The translations under genes and the position numbers were made by a program. Below the pieces are notes generated by a model. It was not told the origin of the DNA. It worked only from the letters and a program-made list of their open reading frames with translations, and ran no database searches. DNA of 64,000 bases from Deltaproteobacteria bacterium (lineage in GTDB: Bacteria > Desulfobacterota > Desulfobulbia > Desulfobulbales > Desulfurivibrionaceae), in the NCBI GenBank assembly GCA_021802645.1, contig JAJZRO010000004.1, positions 1-64,000 on the forward strand, in the 5' to 3' direction. Below are positions 1 to 8,264 of this stretch, in pieces; position 1 is the first letter of the stretch, and every line of letters starts with the position of its first letter.

Positions 1-224
1 ATCGGCCGGCGGGCTTTAAGCGAGGGTCTCATAGCAAAAAACTAGGCCCGATCCGCAACACTTGTCAACGCAAAAGCGGTGCCGAGGGAGAGCACCGCCA
101 TCACCCCAACGCGCCGTCGCTCCGTCCCCCTGCCGGATCGTCAGCCGGCCGCCCCTTTTTTCTCCCCTGAAAATGCTTATTGTTATTACAGAAGGAAGGG
201 AAATCCTGAAAAGGAGGAACCGAT

Positions 225-437
225 ATGAAGAAAAGCAAACTTTCAAGCACCAGCAGGCTGCAATGTCCCGAATGCCGGATGGAGCTCCTGCCGGGTGATT
301 ACAGCAAGGAAAACGAACACGTGACCTGTTGCCGCTGCGGCCGTGAAATCTATGTTCCGATCTGCGAGGAACGGCCGGAAAAGGAAACGCGGAAGTCTCT
401 CGAAGAGACAGAGTGGGTCGTTAGCTGCTGTTGTTAA
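225..437 (+). CDS. Small CxxC zinc-ribbon-like protein, 70 aa
   Basis: A 70-residue protein with two CxxC pairs (CPEC near residue 14 and CCRC near residue 35), the spacing of a small zinc ribbon, and a C-terminal run of cysteines (SCCC at the very end). A strong Shine-Dalgarno (aaaggagg) lies about 8 bases before the ATG, and a terminator-like hairpin follows the stop, so it looks like a real monocistronic gene. The function is unknown; zinc or other metal binding is inferred only from the cysteine pattern. The unusual terminal cysteines could bind metal or form disulfides. Confidence 0.65.
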   Translation: MKKSKLSSTSRLQCPECRMELLPGDYSKENEHVTCCRCGREIYVPICEERPEKETRKSLEETEWVVSCCC

Positions 438-484
438 CCCCGGCGAAGCAACCGCCGCGAGGCGGGATTGACAGCCTGAAAAAC

Positions 485-522
485 GGGCTGGATCGGCGAA
501 AGGCGATCCGGCCCGCGTCTTT
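485..522 (+). terminator. Rho-independent-like terminator after the zinc-ribbon gene
   Basis: An 11-bp GC-rich stem (485-495 pairs with 504-514, one G-U pair) with an 8-base loop is followed by gcgtcttt. It sits 47 bases downstream of the 225-437 stop and before uppP. The T tract is short, so termination efficiency is uncertain. The rest of 438-681 shows no gene or recognisable riboswitch. Confidence 0.5.
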
Positions 523-681
523 GTGAGGAAAGGGTGCCGAAGCCGGAAAAACCCTGGCGGCGGCTGGCGTTTTCCGCTAAGGTGGGGAAAACGAGCGCCC
601 AGCCCGGCCGCCATACCCGCCGGCAAAGGGCAGCCCCCCTTGCGTAGATCCCTTGCCGCGGTTCTGCTCCGCCTTGAGCCT

Positions 682-1506
682 ATGGACACCATCCTCGCCC
701 TAAAAGCCCTCCTCCTCGGCATTGTCGAGGGGGTCACCGAATTCCTCCCCATCTCCAGCACCGGCCACCTGATCCTGGTGGGCGACCTGCTCCACTTCAA
801 CGACGAACTGGGCAAGGTCTTCGAGATCGTCATCCAGCTCGGCGCCATCCTGGCGGTCTGCTGGGAGTACCGCGACCGGCTGCTGGGCGTGCTGCGCCAC
901 CTGCCCCACAGCCGCCAGGCCCAGCGCTTCACCGTCAACCTCGTCGTCGCCTTCCTGCCGGCCGCCGTGCTCGGCGTCCTCTTCATCAAGGCGATCAAGG
1001 CCCAGCTCTTCAAGCCGGTGCCGGTAGCCCTGGCCTTCATCATCGGCGGCCTGCTGATCCTCTGGGCGGAGCGCCGCCAGCACCGCATCACCATCACGCA
1101 GGTGGACGAGATGACCTGGCGCGATGCCCTCAAGATCGGCCTGGCCCAATCGCTGGCCCTCATTCCCGGCACCTCCCGCGCCGGCGCCACCATCATCGGC
1201 GGCCTCTTCTTCGGGCTGTCGCGGGCCGCGGCCACGGAATTCTCCTTCTTCCTCGCCATCCCGACCATGTTCGGGGCCACGGTTTTCGATGTGTACAAAC
1301 ACCGGGGTCTGCTGCACGCCAGCGACCTTGAGGTCTTTGCCATCGGCTTTGTCGCCGCCTTCATCAGCGCCTTCTTCGCGGTGCGCGCCCTGCTGCGCTA
1401 CATCGCCCGCCACGACTTCACCGTCTTCGCCTGGTACCGCATCGCCTTCGGCCTGGTGGTGCTTGCCACCGCCTACTTCGGCGTGATCAGCTGGCCGAAC
1501 GGTTGA
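682..1506 (+). CDS. uppP: Undecaprenyl-diphosphatase UppP (BacA family)
   Basis: An integral membrane phosphatase that recycles undecaprenyl pyrophosphate to the monophosphate carrier used for peptidoglycan and O-antigen synthesis, and confers bacitracin tolerance. The 274-residue length is typical. Diagnostic motifs are [14 protein letters not shown] (about residues 17-30) and [13 protein letters not shown] in the second half, the two family signature loops containing catalytic Glu, Ser and Arg. Multiple hydrophobic segments run throughout. The reading frame is open upstream to 523, but homology begins at the ATG at 682. No close partner gene; it appears monocistronic. Confidence 0.95.
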   Translation: MDTILALKALLLGIVEGVTEFLPISSTGHLILVGDLLHFNDELGKVFEIVIQLGAILAVCWEYRDRLLGVLRHLPHSRQAQRFTVNLVVAFLPAAVLGVLFIKAIKAQLFKPVPVALAFIIGGLLILWAERRQHRITITQVDEMTWRDALKIGLAQSLALIPGTSRAGATIIGGLFFGLSRAAATEFSFFLAIPTMFGATVFDVYKHRGLLHASDLEVFAIGFVAAFISAFFAVRALLRYIARHDFTVFAWYRIAFGLVVLATAYFGVISWPNG

Positions 1507-1677
1507 TCGCCACCCGCCCCGCGGGGCGGCGGAACAGAGACGCCCATCCTCTCGAGCAGCGCCACCCGGCGCGTTAGAGGGTGCAGGAATCCTGAGCGAT
1601 ACGGCCCGGAAGAACGCGCCATCTGGTGCATTTCCGGTTGCTGCCCACCCTAACCTTTTCCACAGGAGGAACGCCTT

Positions 1678-2685
1678 ATGAAAGCGGTACGACTTCATGG
1701 ATCCGGAGGGCTGGAGCGACTGACCGTGGCTGCCATGGACGAACCAGGGGCGCCGCAGAAGGGCGAAATCCTGGTGCGCCTGCACGCCAGCTCGCTGAAC
1801 TTTCATGATTATCTGGTCGCGATCGGGAAGATTCCCACCGCCGACGGCCTCATCCCGTTGTCCGATGGCGCGGGCGTTGTCGAAGGGGTAGGGGAGGGCG
1901 TCAGCGACTTTACCGTGGGCGATCGCGTCGTCTCCTGTTTTTTCCCCGAGTGGCAAAACGGCACCGCCGTCCCCTCCGTGGTCGCCACGGTGCCGGGCGA
2001 CACCGTGGACGGCTATGCGCGGGAACGGGTGGTGCGGCCGGCGCATTGGTTCACCCACGCGCCCAAGAATTACAGCCATGCCGAGGCGGCGACGTTGACC
2101 ACCGCCGGTCTTGCGGCGTGGCGCGCCCTGGTCGTCGATGGTCCCCTGAAGGCCGGCGAGACGGTCTTGGCCCTGGGCACGGGCGGGGTGTCGATCTTCG
2201 CGCTGCAGTTCGCAAAGATGATGGGCGCCTCGGTGATCGTCACCTCCTCGTCGGATGAAAAACTGGCGCACGCCCGCTCGCTGGGCGCCGACCACACCAT
2301 CAACTACAAGCAGCATCCCCAGTGGGCGGAGCAGGTGCTGGCGCTGACCAACGGGCGTGGCGTCGATCACGTCATCGAGGTGGGCGGGCCGGACACCTTG
2401 CCGCAGTCGATCAACGCATGCCGCATCGGCGGGCATATCGCCTTCATCGGCGTCCTTACCGGCTTCTCCGGTCCGATTCCCACCGTGGCGCTGTTGACCC
2501 ACCAAGCGCGGCTTCAGGGGTTGCAGGTCGGCAACCGCCAGCAGCAGATCGAGATGATCCGCGCCCTGGATGCCAACAACATGAAGCCGGTCATCGACAA
2601 GACCTTCCCGCTTGCAGAGCTGGGCGAGGCATTCAGTTACGAGGCGGCCGGGGGGCATTTCGGCAAAATCTGCATCGACATCTGA
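1678..2685 (+). CDS. Zinc-independent MDR-family NAD(P)-dependent alcohol dehydrogenase / quinone oxidoreductase
   Basis: A 335-residue medium-chain dehydrogenase/reductase. The GroES-like N-terminal domain (about 1-130) is followed by a Rossmann fold with the GTGGVS nucleotide-binding turn near residue 166. The usual structural-zinc four-cysteine lobe is absent, as in quinone oxidoreductase-type MDRs. The substrate cannot be deduced. A clear aggagg ribosome binding site lies 8 bases before the ATG. Oddity: the last 58 codons and about 65 bases of 3' flank are duplicated at 4261-4512, beyond the DUF4143 ATPase gene, so a paralogous copy apparently once lay immediately downstream. Confidence 0.9.
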   Translation: MKAVRLHGSGGLERLTVAAMDEPGAPQKGEILVRLHASSLNFHDYLVAIGKIPTADGLIPLSDGAGVVEGVGEGVSDFTVGDRVVSCFFPEWQNGTAVPSVVATVPGDTVDGYARERVVRPAHWFTHAPKNYSHAEAATLTTAGLAAWRALVVDGPLKAGETVLALGTGGVSIFALQFAKMMGASVIVTSSSDEKLAHARSLGADHTINYKQHPQWAEQVLALTNGRGVDHVIEVGGPDTLPQSINACRIGGHIAFIGVLTGFSGPIPTVALLTHQARLQGLQVGNRQQQIEMIRALDANNMKPVIDKTFPLAELGEAFSYEAAGGHFGKICIDI

Positions 2686-2750
2686 AGCGCGACCGGCCGC
2701 GGTAGACTTGGCAAACCAAGAGGCGGGGAAGAGGTTTTCCCCGCGTGCCC
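2511..2750 (+). repeat. Copy A of a diverged direct repeat (3' end of the MDR gene plus flank)
   Basis: Matches 4261-4512 at an offset of 1750 bases with few substitutions through the coding part, then with small indels through the 3' flank. Both copies include a hairpin with stem gcggggaa/ttccccgc (2723-2744 here, 4483-4505 in copy B), probably the original transcription terminator. The differences are mostly silent or conservative at protein level, which suggests both copies were under selection as coding sequence before copy B lost its 5' part. Confidence 0.85.
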
Positions 2751-2945
2751 CATCCGAGCTGGAGCGAGAGGACTAAGCCTTTTCAAAGAGAAACCTGATT
2801 TGGCCACACTTCGGTGGTGCTGCTTTGACCACTGTCCCAGTCCAGCCCTTCCCGCTTCCCATACGCCTCTCCTTCTTTCGTCATCCCAATCACACGACCA
2901 TAGAATCCCAAATTTCGGTTGTCATTTTCCCAATCACACGATACC

Positions 2946-4196
2946 ATGTTTGGCATGAACACCGCGCCTTCCCTCTATCCGCGGCATATCGGTGCCCGAG
3001 TCGCCGAGGCAATGGCGGACACGCCGGTGGTGCTCCTTGCCGGCCCACGACAGGCTGGCAAGACCACCCTGGTGCGCCAGATCGCCGACCAGGGGCTCCA
3101 TTACCTCACCCTCGACGATGATCTGACGCTGCTGGCAGCCAGAGAAGACCCGGTTGGCATGATCCGCGACCTGGACCGGGCCGTCATCGATGAAATCCAA
3201 CGCGCCCCGCAGTTGTTGCTGGCCATCAAGAAAAGCGTTGACGAAGATCGGCGACCCGGCCGCTTCCTGCTGACCGGCTCGGCCAACCTGCTCACCTTAC
3301 CCACGGTGGCGGATTCGCTGGCCGGGCGGATGGAAACCCTGACGCTGCTGCCCCTCTCCCAGGCGGAAATCCATAACACCGCGGTCAACTGGCTGGACAG
3401 CGCCTTTGCCGGGCACCTGCCGCAAATGGCCACCCCGCTGGCAGGCAAAGCTCTGGTAGAAACCGTGCTACGCGGCGGTTATCCCGAAGCGATCGTGCGC
3501 GCCACGCCACGCCGGCGCACAGCCTGGGCCCAGCAGTATCTTGACGCCATCATTCAACGGGATGTTCGCGATGTGGCCGGCATCGACCGCCTTGACCAGT
3601 TGCCACGCTTCCTGCGGGCCTTGGCGCAGGTCGCCGGCCTGCCGTGCAACTACAGCCAACTCGGGAGCCAGGTCGGGCTGGATCACAAAACCGCGGCCCG
3701 GTACATCGGCATCTTCGAGCAGATGTATCTGCTCAGGCGGGTCGAGGTTTGGGCGCGCAATCGGCTCAACCGCATGGTGAAGGCCCCCAAGATGCAATTC
3801 CTTGACTCTGGCCTGCTCTCCACCCTCGTTGGCCTTACGCCCACCTCGGCCTCGCAGGACCGCACTCGCTTTGGCAAGGTGCTGGAAACCTTCGTCTACG
3901 CGGAGTTGCTCAAAATGGCCACCTTCGCGGAAGACACCTGTCAGTTGCTGTATTATCGGGATCACGACCAGTTTGAGGTCGATGTGGTGATCGAAAACGC
4001 CAGCGGTCACCTGGTGGGGGTGGAGATCAAATCGGCCGCCACCATCAAGGAAGGCGATCTACGCGGTCTCAAGCGGCTCGCCAGTGTCGCCGGCGAAAAG
4101 CTCACCATGGGGGTGATCCTTTACAATGGCGAGGCAACCCTGCCGCTCGGCAAGCGCCTCTGGGCCGCGCCCCTCTCGACCCTGTGGGGGAAGTAG
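2946..4196 (+). CDS. AAA_14 / DUF4143 ATP-binding protein
   Basis: Two-domain ATPase of about 416 residues. The N-terminal P-loop domain has Walker A GPRQAGKTT (about residue 30), a Walker B-like AVIDEIQ and a sensor segment LLTGSAN. The C-terminal DUF4143 half ends with the PD-(D/E)XK-like signature DVVIENASGHLVGVEIK. These proteins are widespread, sporadically distributed and of uncertain role; defence or mobile-element functions are often suspected. No good ribosome binding site; alternatives are TTG 2919 and ATG 2955. Two 14-bp direct repeats (2884-2897 and 2928-2941) precede the start. It lies between the intact MDR gene and its truncated copy, consistent with insertion or replacement. 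Confidence 0.85.
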   Translation: MFGMNTAPSLYPRHIGARVAEAMADTPVVLLAGPRQAGKTTLVRQIADQGLHYLTLDDDLTLLAAREDPVGMIRDLDRAVIDEIQRAPQLLLAIKKSVDEDRRPGRFLLTGSANLLTLPTVADSLAGRMETLTLLPLSQAEIHNTAVNWLDSAFAGHLPQMATPLAGKALVETVLRGGYPEAIVRATPRRRTAWAQQYLDAIIQRDVRDVAGIDRLDQLPRFLRALAQVAGLPCNYSQLGSQVGLDHKTAARYIGIFEQMYLLRRVEVWARNRLNRMVKAPKMQFLDSGLLSTLVGLTPTSASQDRTRFGKVLETFVYAELLKMATFAEDTCQLLYYRDHDQFEVDVVIENASGHLVGVEIKSAATIKEGDLRGLKRLASVAGEKLTMGVILYNGEATLPLGKRLWAAPLSTLWGK

Positions 4197-4212
4197 GGAA
4201 ATGGCCAAGAGG

Positions 4213-4258
4213 TTTTTCTGGACAATCCGTTTGTCAGCGCTGTAGGCTACAGGCCATA
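4213..4258. repeat. 46-bp direct repeat, left copy
   Basis: Nearly identical (4 mismatches in 46) to 4561-4606. The two copies bracket the MDR remnant. It starts 17 bases after the ATPase stop and ends 2 bases before the MDR homology resumes. It begins tttttctggacaat and ends ctacaggccata. The precise placement at the edge of the remnant suggests a recombination or mobile-element end. Confidence 0.8.
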
Positions 4259-4260
4259 GG

Positions 4261-4435
4261 GCTTCAGGGGTTGCAGGTCGGCAACCGCCAGCAGCAGATC
4301 GAGATGATCCGCGCCCTGGATGCCAATAACATGAAGCCGATCATCGACAAGACCTTCCCGCTTGATGCGCTGGGCGAGGCATTCGGTTACGAGGCGGCTG
4401 GGGGACATTTCGGCAAAATCTGCATCGAAATCTGA
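4261..4435 (+). pseudogene. 3' remnant of a second MDR oxidoreductase gene
   Basis: Encodes the last 57 residues of a protein almost identical to the C-terminus of the 1678-2685 product (VIDK to IIDK, AEL to DAL, FSY to FGY, IDI to IEI) with an intact stop. The N-terminal 80 percent, including the cofactor fold, is missing. An open frame reaches back to 4184 through the 46-bp repeat, but it has no ribosome binding site and no domain, so I treat it as a remnant. Confidence 0.8.
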
Positions 4436-4560
4436 AGCGCAACGAGCCGCGACCAGCCACGGTAGATTTAGCAAACCAAGAGGCGGGGAAGAGGCTTTTC
4501 CCCGCCTGCCCAACACCTCGCCAGCGCGGCAATGTTTTTCCAGCCGCCGCCGCGCGGAAA

Positions 4561-4606
4561 TTTTTCTGGACAATTAGTTTGTCAGCACGGTAGGCTACAG
4601 GCCATA
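4561..4606. repeat. 46-bp direct repeat, right copy
   Basis: Partner of 4213-4258. The 302-base interval between the copies carries the MDR remnant, its terminator-like hairpin and about 50 bases of GC-rich sequence. No transposase is present and no inverted terminal repeats were recognised. Confidence 0.8.
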
Positions 4607-4618
4607 TGTTTCGGGAGC

Positions 4619-4670
4619 CTGAGGTCAAAAAAAACTAACTTTTCAAGACCTGACCCTTTTTGTTCCTCAG
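4619..4670. repeat. REP-like nested inverted repeat
   Basis: Nested arms: ctgagg (4619-4624) with cctcag (4665-4670), and aggtc (4622-4626) with gacct (4647-4651). The core includes caagacctgaccc, a motif that resembles dispersed REP-like elements in proteobacteria; that resemblance is from memory, not a search. It adjoins the right 46-bp repeat. About 400 bases here (4261-4771) carry only repeats and remnants. Confidence 0.4.
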
Positions 4671-4720
4671 CCGAATGCGCGCTAGTTACCAGAGTTCGCC
4701 AAGTGGTCTAAAAACCGGAC

Positions 4721-4737
4721 AACCGTATAATACGGTT
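4721..4737 (+). promoter_or_regulatory. Palindrome overlapping a tataat -10-like hexamer
   Basis: Perfect 8-bp arms (aaccgtat / atacggtt) with a 1-base centre contain tataat at 4726-4731, 41 bases before the lipoprotein start at 4772. No convincing -35 is seen 17 bases upstream. It could be a promoter with an overlapping operator. No regulator gene is adjacent. Confidence 0.35.
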
Positions 4738-4771
4738 ATGTCAGTGATTGGTTAATAAAAGAGCACATCAC

Positions 4772-5239
4772 ATGAAATCTACTCAAGCCATAATGATAAT
4801 AGTGACATTGGTTTTAGCCTCTGGCTGTACCGCTATTGAAGTCGATCCCGTCAGCAATGCTTTGGGAATGAAACATGTTTGTGTTGAGGATGGACAACAA
4901 AGATGTTTTGACGGAGATTTGCTGAATATTATTCGTGATGGATTTGATCGGCATGGCATAACTACCCAAGTTTATAGTAGCGATTTACCGCCTGAGTGCG
5001 AATATCGTTTGTCATACATGTGTGAACGTACTTGGGACATGGCAACATATATGCATCATGCAGAATTACGCCTCTACCAAGGATACAAAAAAATTGGTTA
5101 TGCAGAATATCATTTGCAAGGGAAGGGTGGTTTTTCTCTGCTGAAATGGCAAAGCACTAAAACAAAAATGGACCCTGTAATTGACGAACTGCTTAGTGGT
5201 TATCCTGTGCTCCAGACTGGCATGGCAAAAGAAAATTGA
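4772..5239 (+). CDS. Sbal_3080-like lipoprotein
   Basis: About 155 residues with a short hydrophobic signal peptide and the lipobox LASGC, so it is probably exported and lipidated. The conserved body, with HVCVED, a DGFDRHGI segment, a WDMATY segment and the C-terminal KGGFSLLKWQ and KTKMDPVIDELL, fits the Sbal_3080 family of small lipoproteins as I remember it. The function is unknown. The ATG at 4772 places the signal peptide correctly; an earlier in-frame non-ATG start at 4748 adds only charged residues. Base composition is visibly more AT-rich than neighbouring genes, and the gene follows a repeat-laden stretch, suggesting lateral acquisition. Confidence 0.75.
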   Translation: MKSTQAIMIIVTLVLASGCTAIEVDPVSNALGMKHVCVEDGQQRCFDGDLLNIIRDGFDRHGITTQVYSSDLPPECEYRLSYMCERTWDMATYMHHAELRLYQGYKKIGYAEYHLQGKGGFSLLKWQSTKTKMDPVIDELLSGYPVLQTGMAKEN

Positions 5240-5410
5240 AAACAACTTACCAATCACTTCAGCGTCTGGCGAGAATGGCTTGAGGCTTATCGGGTTATGT
5301 TTTTGGCGCCGCCGCTGGGTTTTGTCGTTAGTCTTTCTCTTCGCCGCTCTCCTCCGCCGCTCGTTTCCAACCCGCCCTCTCCCGCTTTTCCCCTTGCGTC
5401 TCGCTCCTTG

Positions 5411-5446
5411 ATGTGCTAAAAAAGCTCCTTTTTTCAAGGAGAAAAC
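5411..5446 (+). promoter_or_regulatory. Leader hairpins overlapping the ABC-F ribosome binding site
   Basis: The Shine-Dalgarno aaggag (5436-5441) can pair with ctcctt (5425-5430) across a 5-base loop, hiding the ribosome binding site. A mutually exclusive hairpin pairs aaaaaag (5418-5424) with the T-rich run at 5428-5434 and would free it. A two-codon minimal ORF (ATG TGC TAA, 5411-5419) lies immediately upstream. The layout resembles translation-dependent control; it is seen by eye only and no folding was calculated. Confidence 0.35.
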
Positions 5447-7081
5447 ATGATCCACTGCACGAACCTCAGCCGCCAGCACGGCAGCCAACTCCTCTTCCAG
5501 AACGCCTCCTTCCAGATCCTGCCCGGCGTGCGCACCGGCCTCGTTGGCCCCAACGGCGCGGGCAAGAGCACCATCTTCCGCCTCATCACCGGCGAGGAAC
5601 AGCCGGACAAGGGGGAGATCTCCTGCGCCAAGAACACGGTGATCGGCTACTTCTCCCAGGAGGTAGGCGAGATGAGCGGCCGTTCGGCCCTCGAAGAGAC
5701 CATGGCCGCGGCTGGCGACGTGATGGCCCTTGGTGTTTCGATCCGCGAGATGGAAGAGGCCATGGCCCAGCCCATGGAGGACGACGCCATGGCCGCGCTC
5801 CTGGAGCGCTACGGCAATGCGGTGGAGGAGTTCGAGCACCGGGGCGGCTATGACCTCGAAACCCGGGCACAGACCGTGCTCACCGGTTTGGGCATCGGCC
5901 CGGAGGAGTACAACCGGCCGGTGGAGTCCTTCAGCGGCGGCTGGAAGATGCGCATCGCGCTCGCCAAGATTCTCACCATCAACCCGGACGTCCTGCTCCT
6001 CGACGAGCCCACCAACCATCTCGACATCGAATCCATCGTCTGGCTCGAAGAGTGGCTGGCCAGCGAGTTCAAGGGCGCGGTCCTCATGACCTGCCACGAC
6101 CGCGACTTCATGAATCGGCTCGTCTCCCGGATCATCGAGGTGGCTCATGGCGCGGTCACCACCTACAGCGGCAACTACGATTTCTACGAGCGCGAGCGGG
6201 ACATCCGCCGCGAGCAGCTTCTTGCCAGCCACCAGCGCCAGCAGGATATGCTGGCCAAGGAAGAGGAGTTCATCGCCCGCTTTGCCGCCCGCGCCTCCCA
6301 CGCGGCCCAGGTGCAGAGCCGGGTGAAGAAGCTCGAAAAGATCGAGCGCATCGAGGTGCCGGCCGAACAGCGGGTGATCCGCTTCGAGTTCCCCGAGCCG
6401 CCCCGGAGCGGCGACGAGGTGGTGACCATGACCAATCTCGCCAAGGTATGGCCGCTGCCGGATGGCAGGGAGAAGTCGATCTTCGGCGGGGTCAGTGGCG
6501 TCATCCGCCGGGGCCAGAAGATCGCGGTGGTGGGGGTGAACGGCGCGGGCAAGTCGACCTTTTTGAAGGTCCTGGCCGGCCAGACCGAGGCCACCTCCGG
6601 CACCGTGCAGATCGGGGCCAACGTCTTTCCCGGTTACTTCAGCCAGCACGCCATGGAGCTGCTCACCCCGACCAAGAGCGTCTTCGAGACCGTGCAGGAC
6701 GTGATGCCCCAGGCCACGGTGGGCACCATCCGCAACCTCTGCGCCGCCTTCCTCTTCCAGGGCGATGCCGTGGAAAAGCGGGTCTCCACCCTCTCCGGCG
6801 GCGAGAAGAGCCGGCTGGTGCTGGCAACACTCCTGGCCCGGCCGCTCAACTTTTTGATTTTGGACGAGCCCACCAACCATCTCGACATGCAGTCCCGCGA
6901 GATTTTGCTCGACGCCCTTAAAAAGTTCACCGGCACCGTGGTGCTGGTGAGCCACGACCGCCACTTCCTGCGCTCCCTCATCGACCAGGTGATCGAGGTG
7001 GACCACGGCGAGATGCGCACCTACGGCGGCGACTACGGCTACTACCTGCGCAAGTCCGCCGAGCTGCACGCCGCCGCGTAA
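5447..7081 (+). CDS. ABC-F family ATPase
   Basis: Soluble 544-residue protein with two ABC cassettes and no membrane domain. Cassette 1 has Walker A GPNGAGKST (about residue 35), signature FSGGW and Walker B LLLDEPTNHLD. An inter-cassette linker rich in charged helices (about 235-320) follows. Cassette 2 has GVNGAGKST, LSGGE and LILDEPTNHLD. ABC-F proteins bind the ribosomal E site and modulate translation or antibiotic protection; the subfamily (EttA, Uup, YbiT or resistance type) cannot be fixed by eye. A ribosome binding site lies 5 bases before the ATG and may be sequestered in a hairpin. Confidence 0.93.
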   Translation: MIHCTNLSRQHGSQLLFQNASFQILPGVRTGLVGPNGAGKSTIFRLITGEEQPDKGEISCAKNTVIGYFSQEVGEMSGRSALEETMAAAGDVMALGVSIREMEEAMAQPMEDDAMAALLERYGNAVEEFEHRGGYDLETRAQTVLTGLGIGPEEYNRPVESFSGGWKMRIALAKILTINPDVLLLDEPTNHLDIESIVWLEEWLASEFKGAVLMTCHDRDFMNRLVSRIIEVAHGAVTTYSGNYDFYERERDIRREQLLASHQRQQDMLAKEEEFIARFAARASHAAQVQSRVKKLEKIERIEVPAEQRVIRFEFPEPPRSGDEVVTMTNLAKVWPLPDGREKSIFGGVSGVIRRGQKIAVVGVNGAGKSTFLKVLAGQTEATSGTVQIGANVFPGYFSQHAMELLTPTKSVFETVQDVMPQATVGTIRNLCAAFLFQGDAVEKRVSTLSGGEKSRLVLATLLARPLNFLILDEPTNHLDMQSREILLDALKKFTGTVVLVSHDRHFLRSLIDQVIEVDHGEMRTYGGDYGYYLRKSAELHAAA

Positions 7082-7096
7082 TTAAGGGGTCTACCC

Positions 7097-7879
7097 ATGG
7101 AATACCTGCTCGTCTGTTCCGTCGCGCTCTTTGTGTCCGGGCTCACCCTCTTTTCCGGCTTCGGCCTCGGCACCCTCTTGATGCCCGCCTTTGCCCTCTT
7201 CTTCCCGGTGCCGGTGGCGGTGGCCGCCACCGCGGTGGTCCATCTGGCCAACAACCTCTTCAAGGTCTCCCTGCTGGGCAAACACGCCGACTGGTCGGTG
7301 GTGGCGCGTTTCGGCCTGCCGGCGGCGCTTGCCGCCATGGGCGGTGCCGCCTTGCTGCACCTCTTCGCCGGACAGCCGCCCCTGGCCCACTACCCGCTCG
7401 GCAGCCAGACCCATTGGATCACGCCGGTCAAACTCACGATCGGCACCCTCATCGTCGCCTTTGCCGGCCTGGAACTGCTGCCCAGCCTCGGATCGCTCAC
7501 CTTCGACCGCCGCTATCTTCCGGTGGGCGGCCTGCTCTCCGGCTTCTTCGGCGGTCTCTCCGGCAACCAGGGTGCCTTCCGCGCCGCCTTCCTGCTGCGG
7601 GCCGGCCTCGGTCCCGAGGCCTTTGTCGCCACCGGCACGGTGGCGGCGGTGATCGTCGATTGTGCCCGGCTGCTGGTCTATGGGCTGAGTTTCTATAGCT
7701 CCGCCTTGCGCGGGGCTGCCACCGTCGGTCCGCTGGTGGCAGCCGCCACCCTTGCCGCCTTTCTCGGCGCCCTGGTCGGCCGGCGGCTGCTCAAAAAGAT
7801 CACCCTCGCAGGCCTCCAGCGTCTTGTCGGCACCCTGCTGGTCATGGTAGGATTGGGGCTCGCTGCGGGCCTCATTTAA
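7097..7879 (+). CDS. TSUP-family (TauE/SafE-like) membrane transporter
   Basis: 260-residue polytopic protein with about eight hydrophobic segments and the duplicated TSUP arrangement, including glycine-rich GLLSGFFGGLSGNQGAF in the second half, the family's recurrent loop. TSUP members carry sulfite, sulfonates, sulfoacetate or other small organic anions; the substrate here is undetermined. It begins 15 bases after the ABC-F stop, so the two may be cotranscribed. Starts at an ATG preceded by aagggg. Confidence 0.85.
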   Translation: MEYLLVCSVALFVSGLTLFSGFGLGTLLMPAFALFFPVPVAVAATAVVHLANNLFKVSLLGKHADWSVVARFGLPAALAAMGGAALLHLFAGQPPLAHYPLGSQTHWITPVKLTIGTLIVAFAGLELLPSLGSLTFDRRYLPVGGLLSGFFGGLSGNQGAFRAAFLLRAGLGPEAFVATGTVAAVIVDCARLLVYGLSFYSSALRGAATVGPLVAAATLAAFLGALVGRRLLKKITLAGLQRLVGTLLVMVGLGLAAGLI

Positions 7880-7922
7880 AAAACAACGTACCCCTTTTCA
7901 CCCATACAGAAAGGATCACCCC

Positions 7923-8240
7923 ATGTCGGATCAATTCACCAACGTCACGGTCGTCAAGAAGGCCAATGTCTATTTCGATGGCGGCGTGGTCAGCCGCACC
8001 GTGCTCTTTGCCGACGGCACCAAGAAGACCCTGGGCATCATGCAGCCGGGCGAATACACCTTCGACACCGGCGCCCCGGAGATCATGGAGATCCTCTCCG
8101 GCGAACTCGACCTGCAACTGCCCGGCAGCAAGGTGTGGCGCAAGGTCAAAGGCGGCGAATCCTTCGAGGTGCCTGGCCACTCGGAGTTCCGCATGAAGGT
8201 CGCCACGCTCACCGACTACTGCTGCTCCTTTGTCAGCTAA
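7923..8240 (+). CDS. ppnP: Pyrimidine/purine nucleoside phosphorylase PpnP (YaiE/DUF1255)
   Basis: A 105-residue cupin, the normal family length, that phosphorolyses nucleosides to free base and ribose-1-phosphate. Family features seen: N-terminal VKKANVYFDG, the central MQPGEYTFDTGAPEIMEI and the near-C-terminal SFEVPGHSEF followed by YCCSFV. Cytosolic. It begins 43 bases after the TSUP gene and is followed closely by a Lrp-type ligand-binding domain gene. Confidence 0.93.
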   Translation: MSDQFTNVTVVKKANVYFDGGVVSRTVLFADGTKKTLGIMQPGEYTFDTGAPEIMEILSGELDLQLPGSKVWRKVKGGESFEVPGHSEFRMKVATLTDYCCSFVS

Positions 8241-8264
8241 ACTCACCGCCTGGGAGGGGACGCC

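Noticed and set aside
438-681. Possible cobalamin or other riboswitch before uppP
   Set aside because: G-rich segments are present, but no conserved riboswitch core could be matched.
700-2658. Long antisense reading frame
   Set aside because: Shadow of uppP and the MDR gene in a GC-rich sequence; composition is not that of a protein family.
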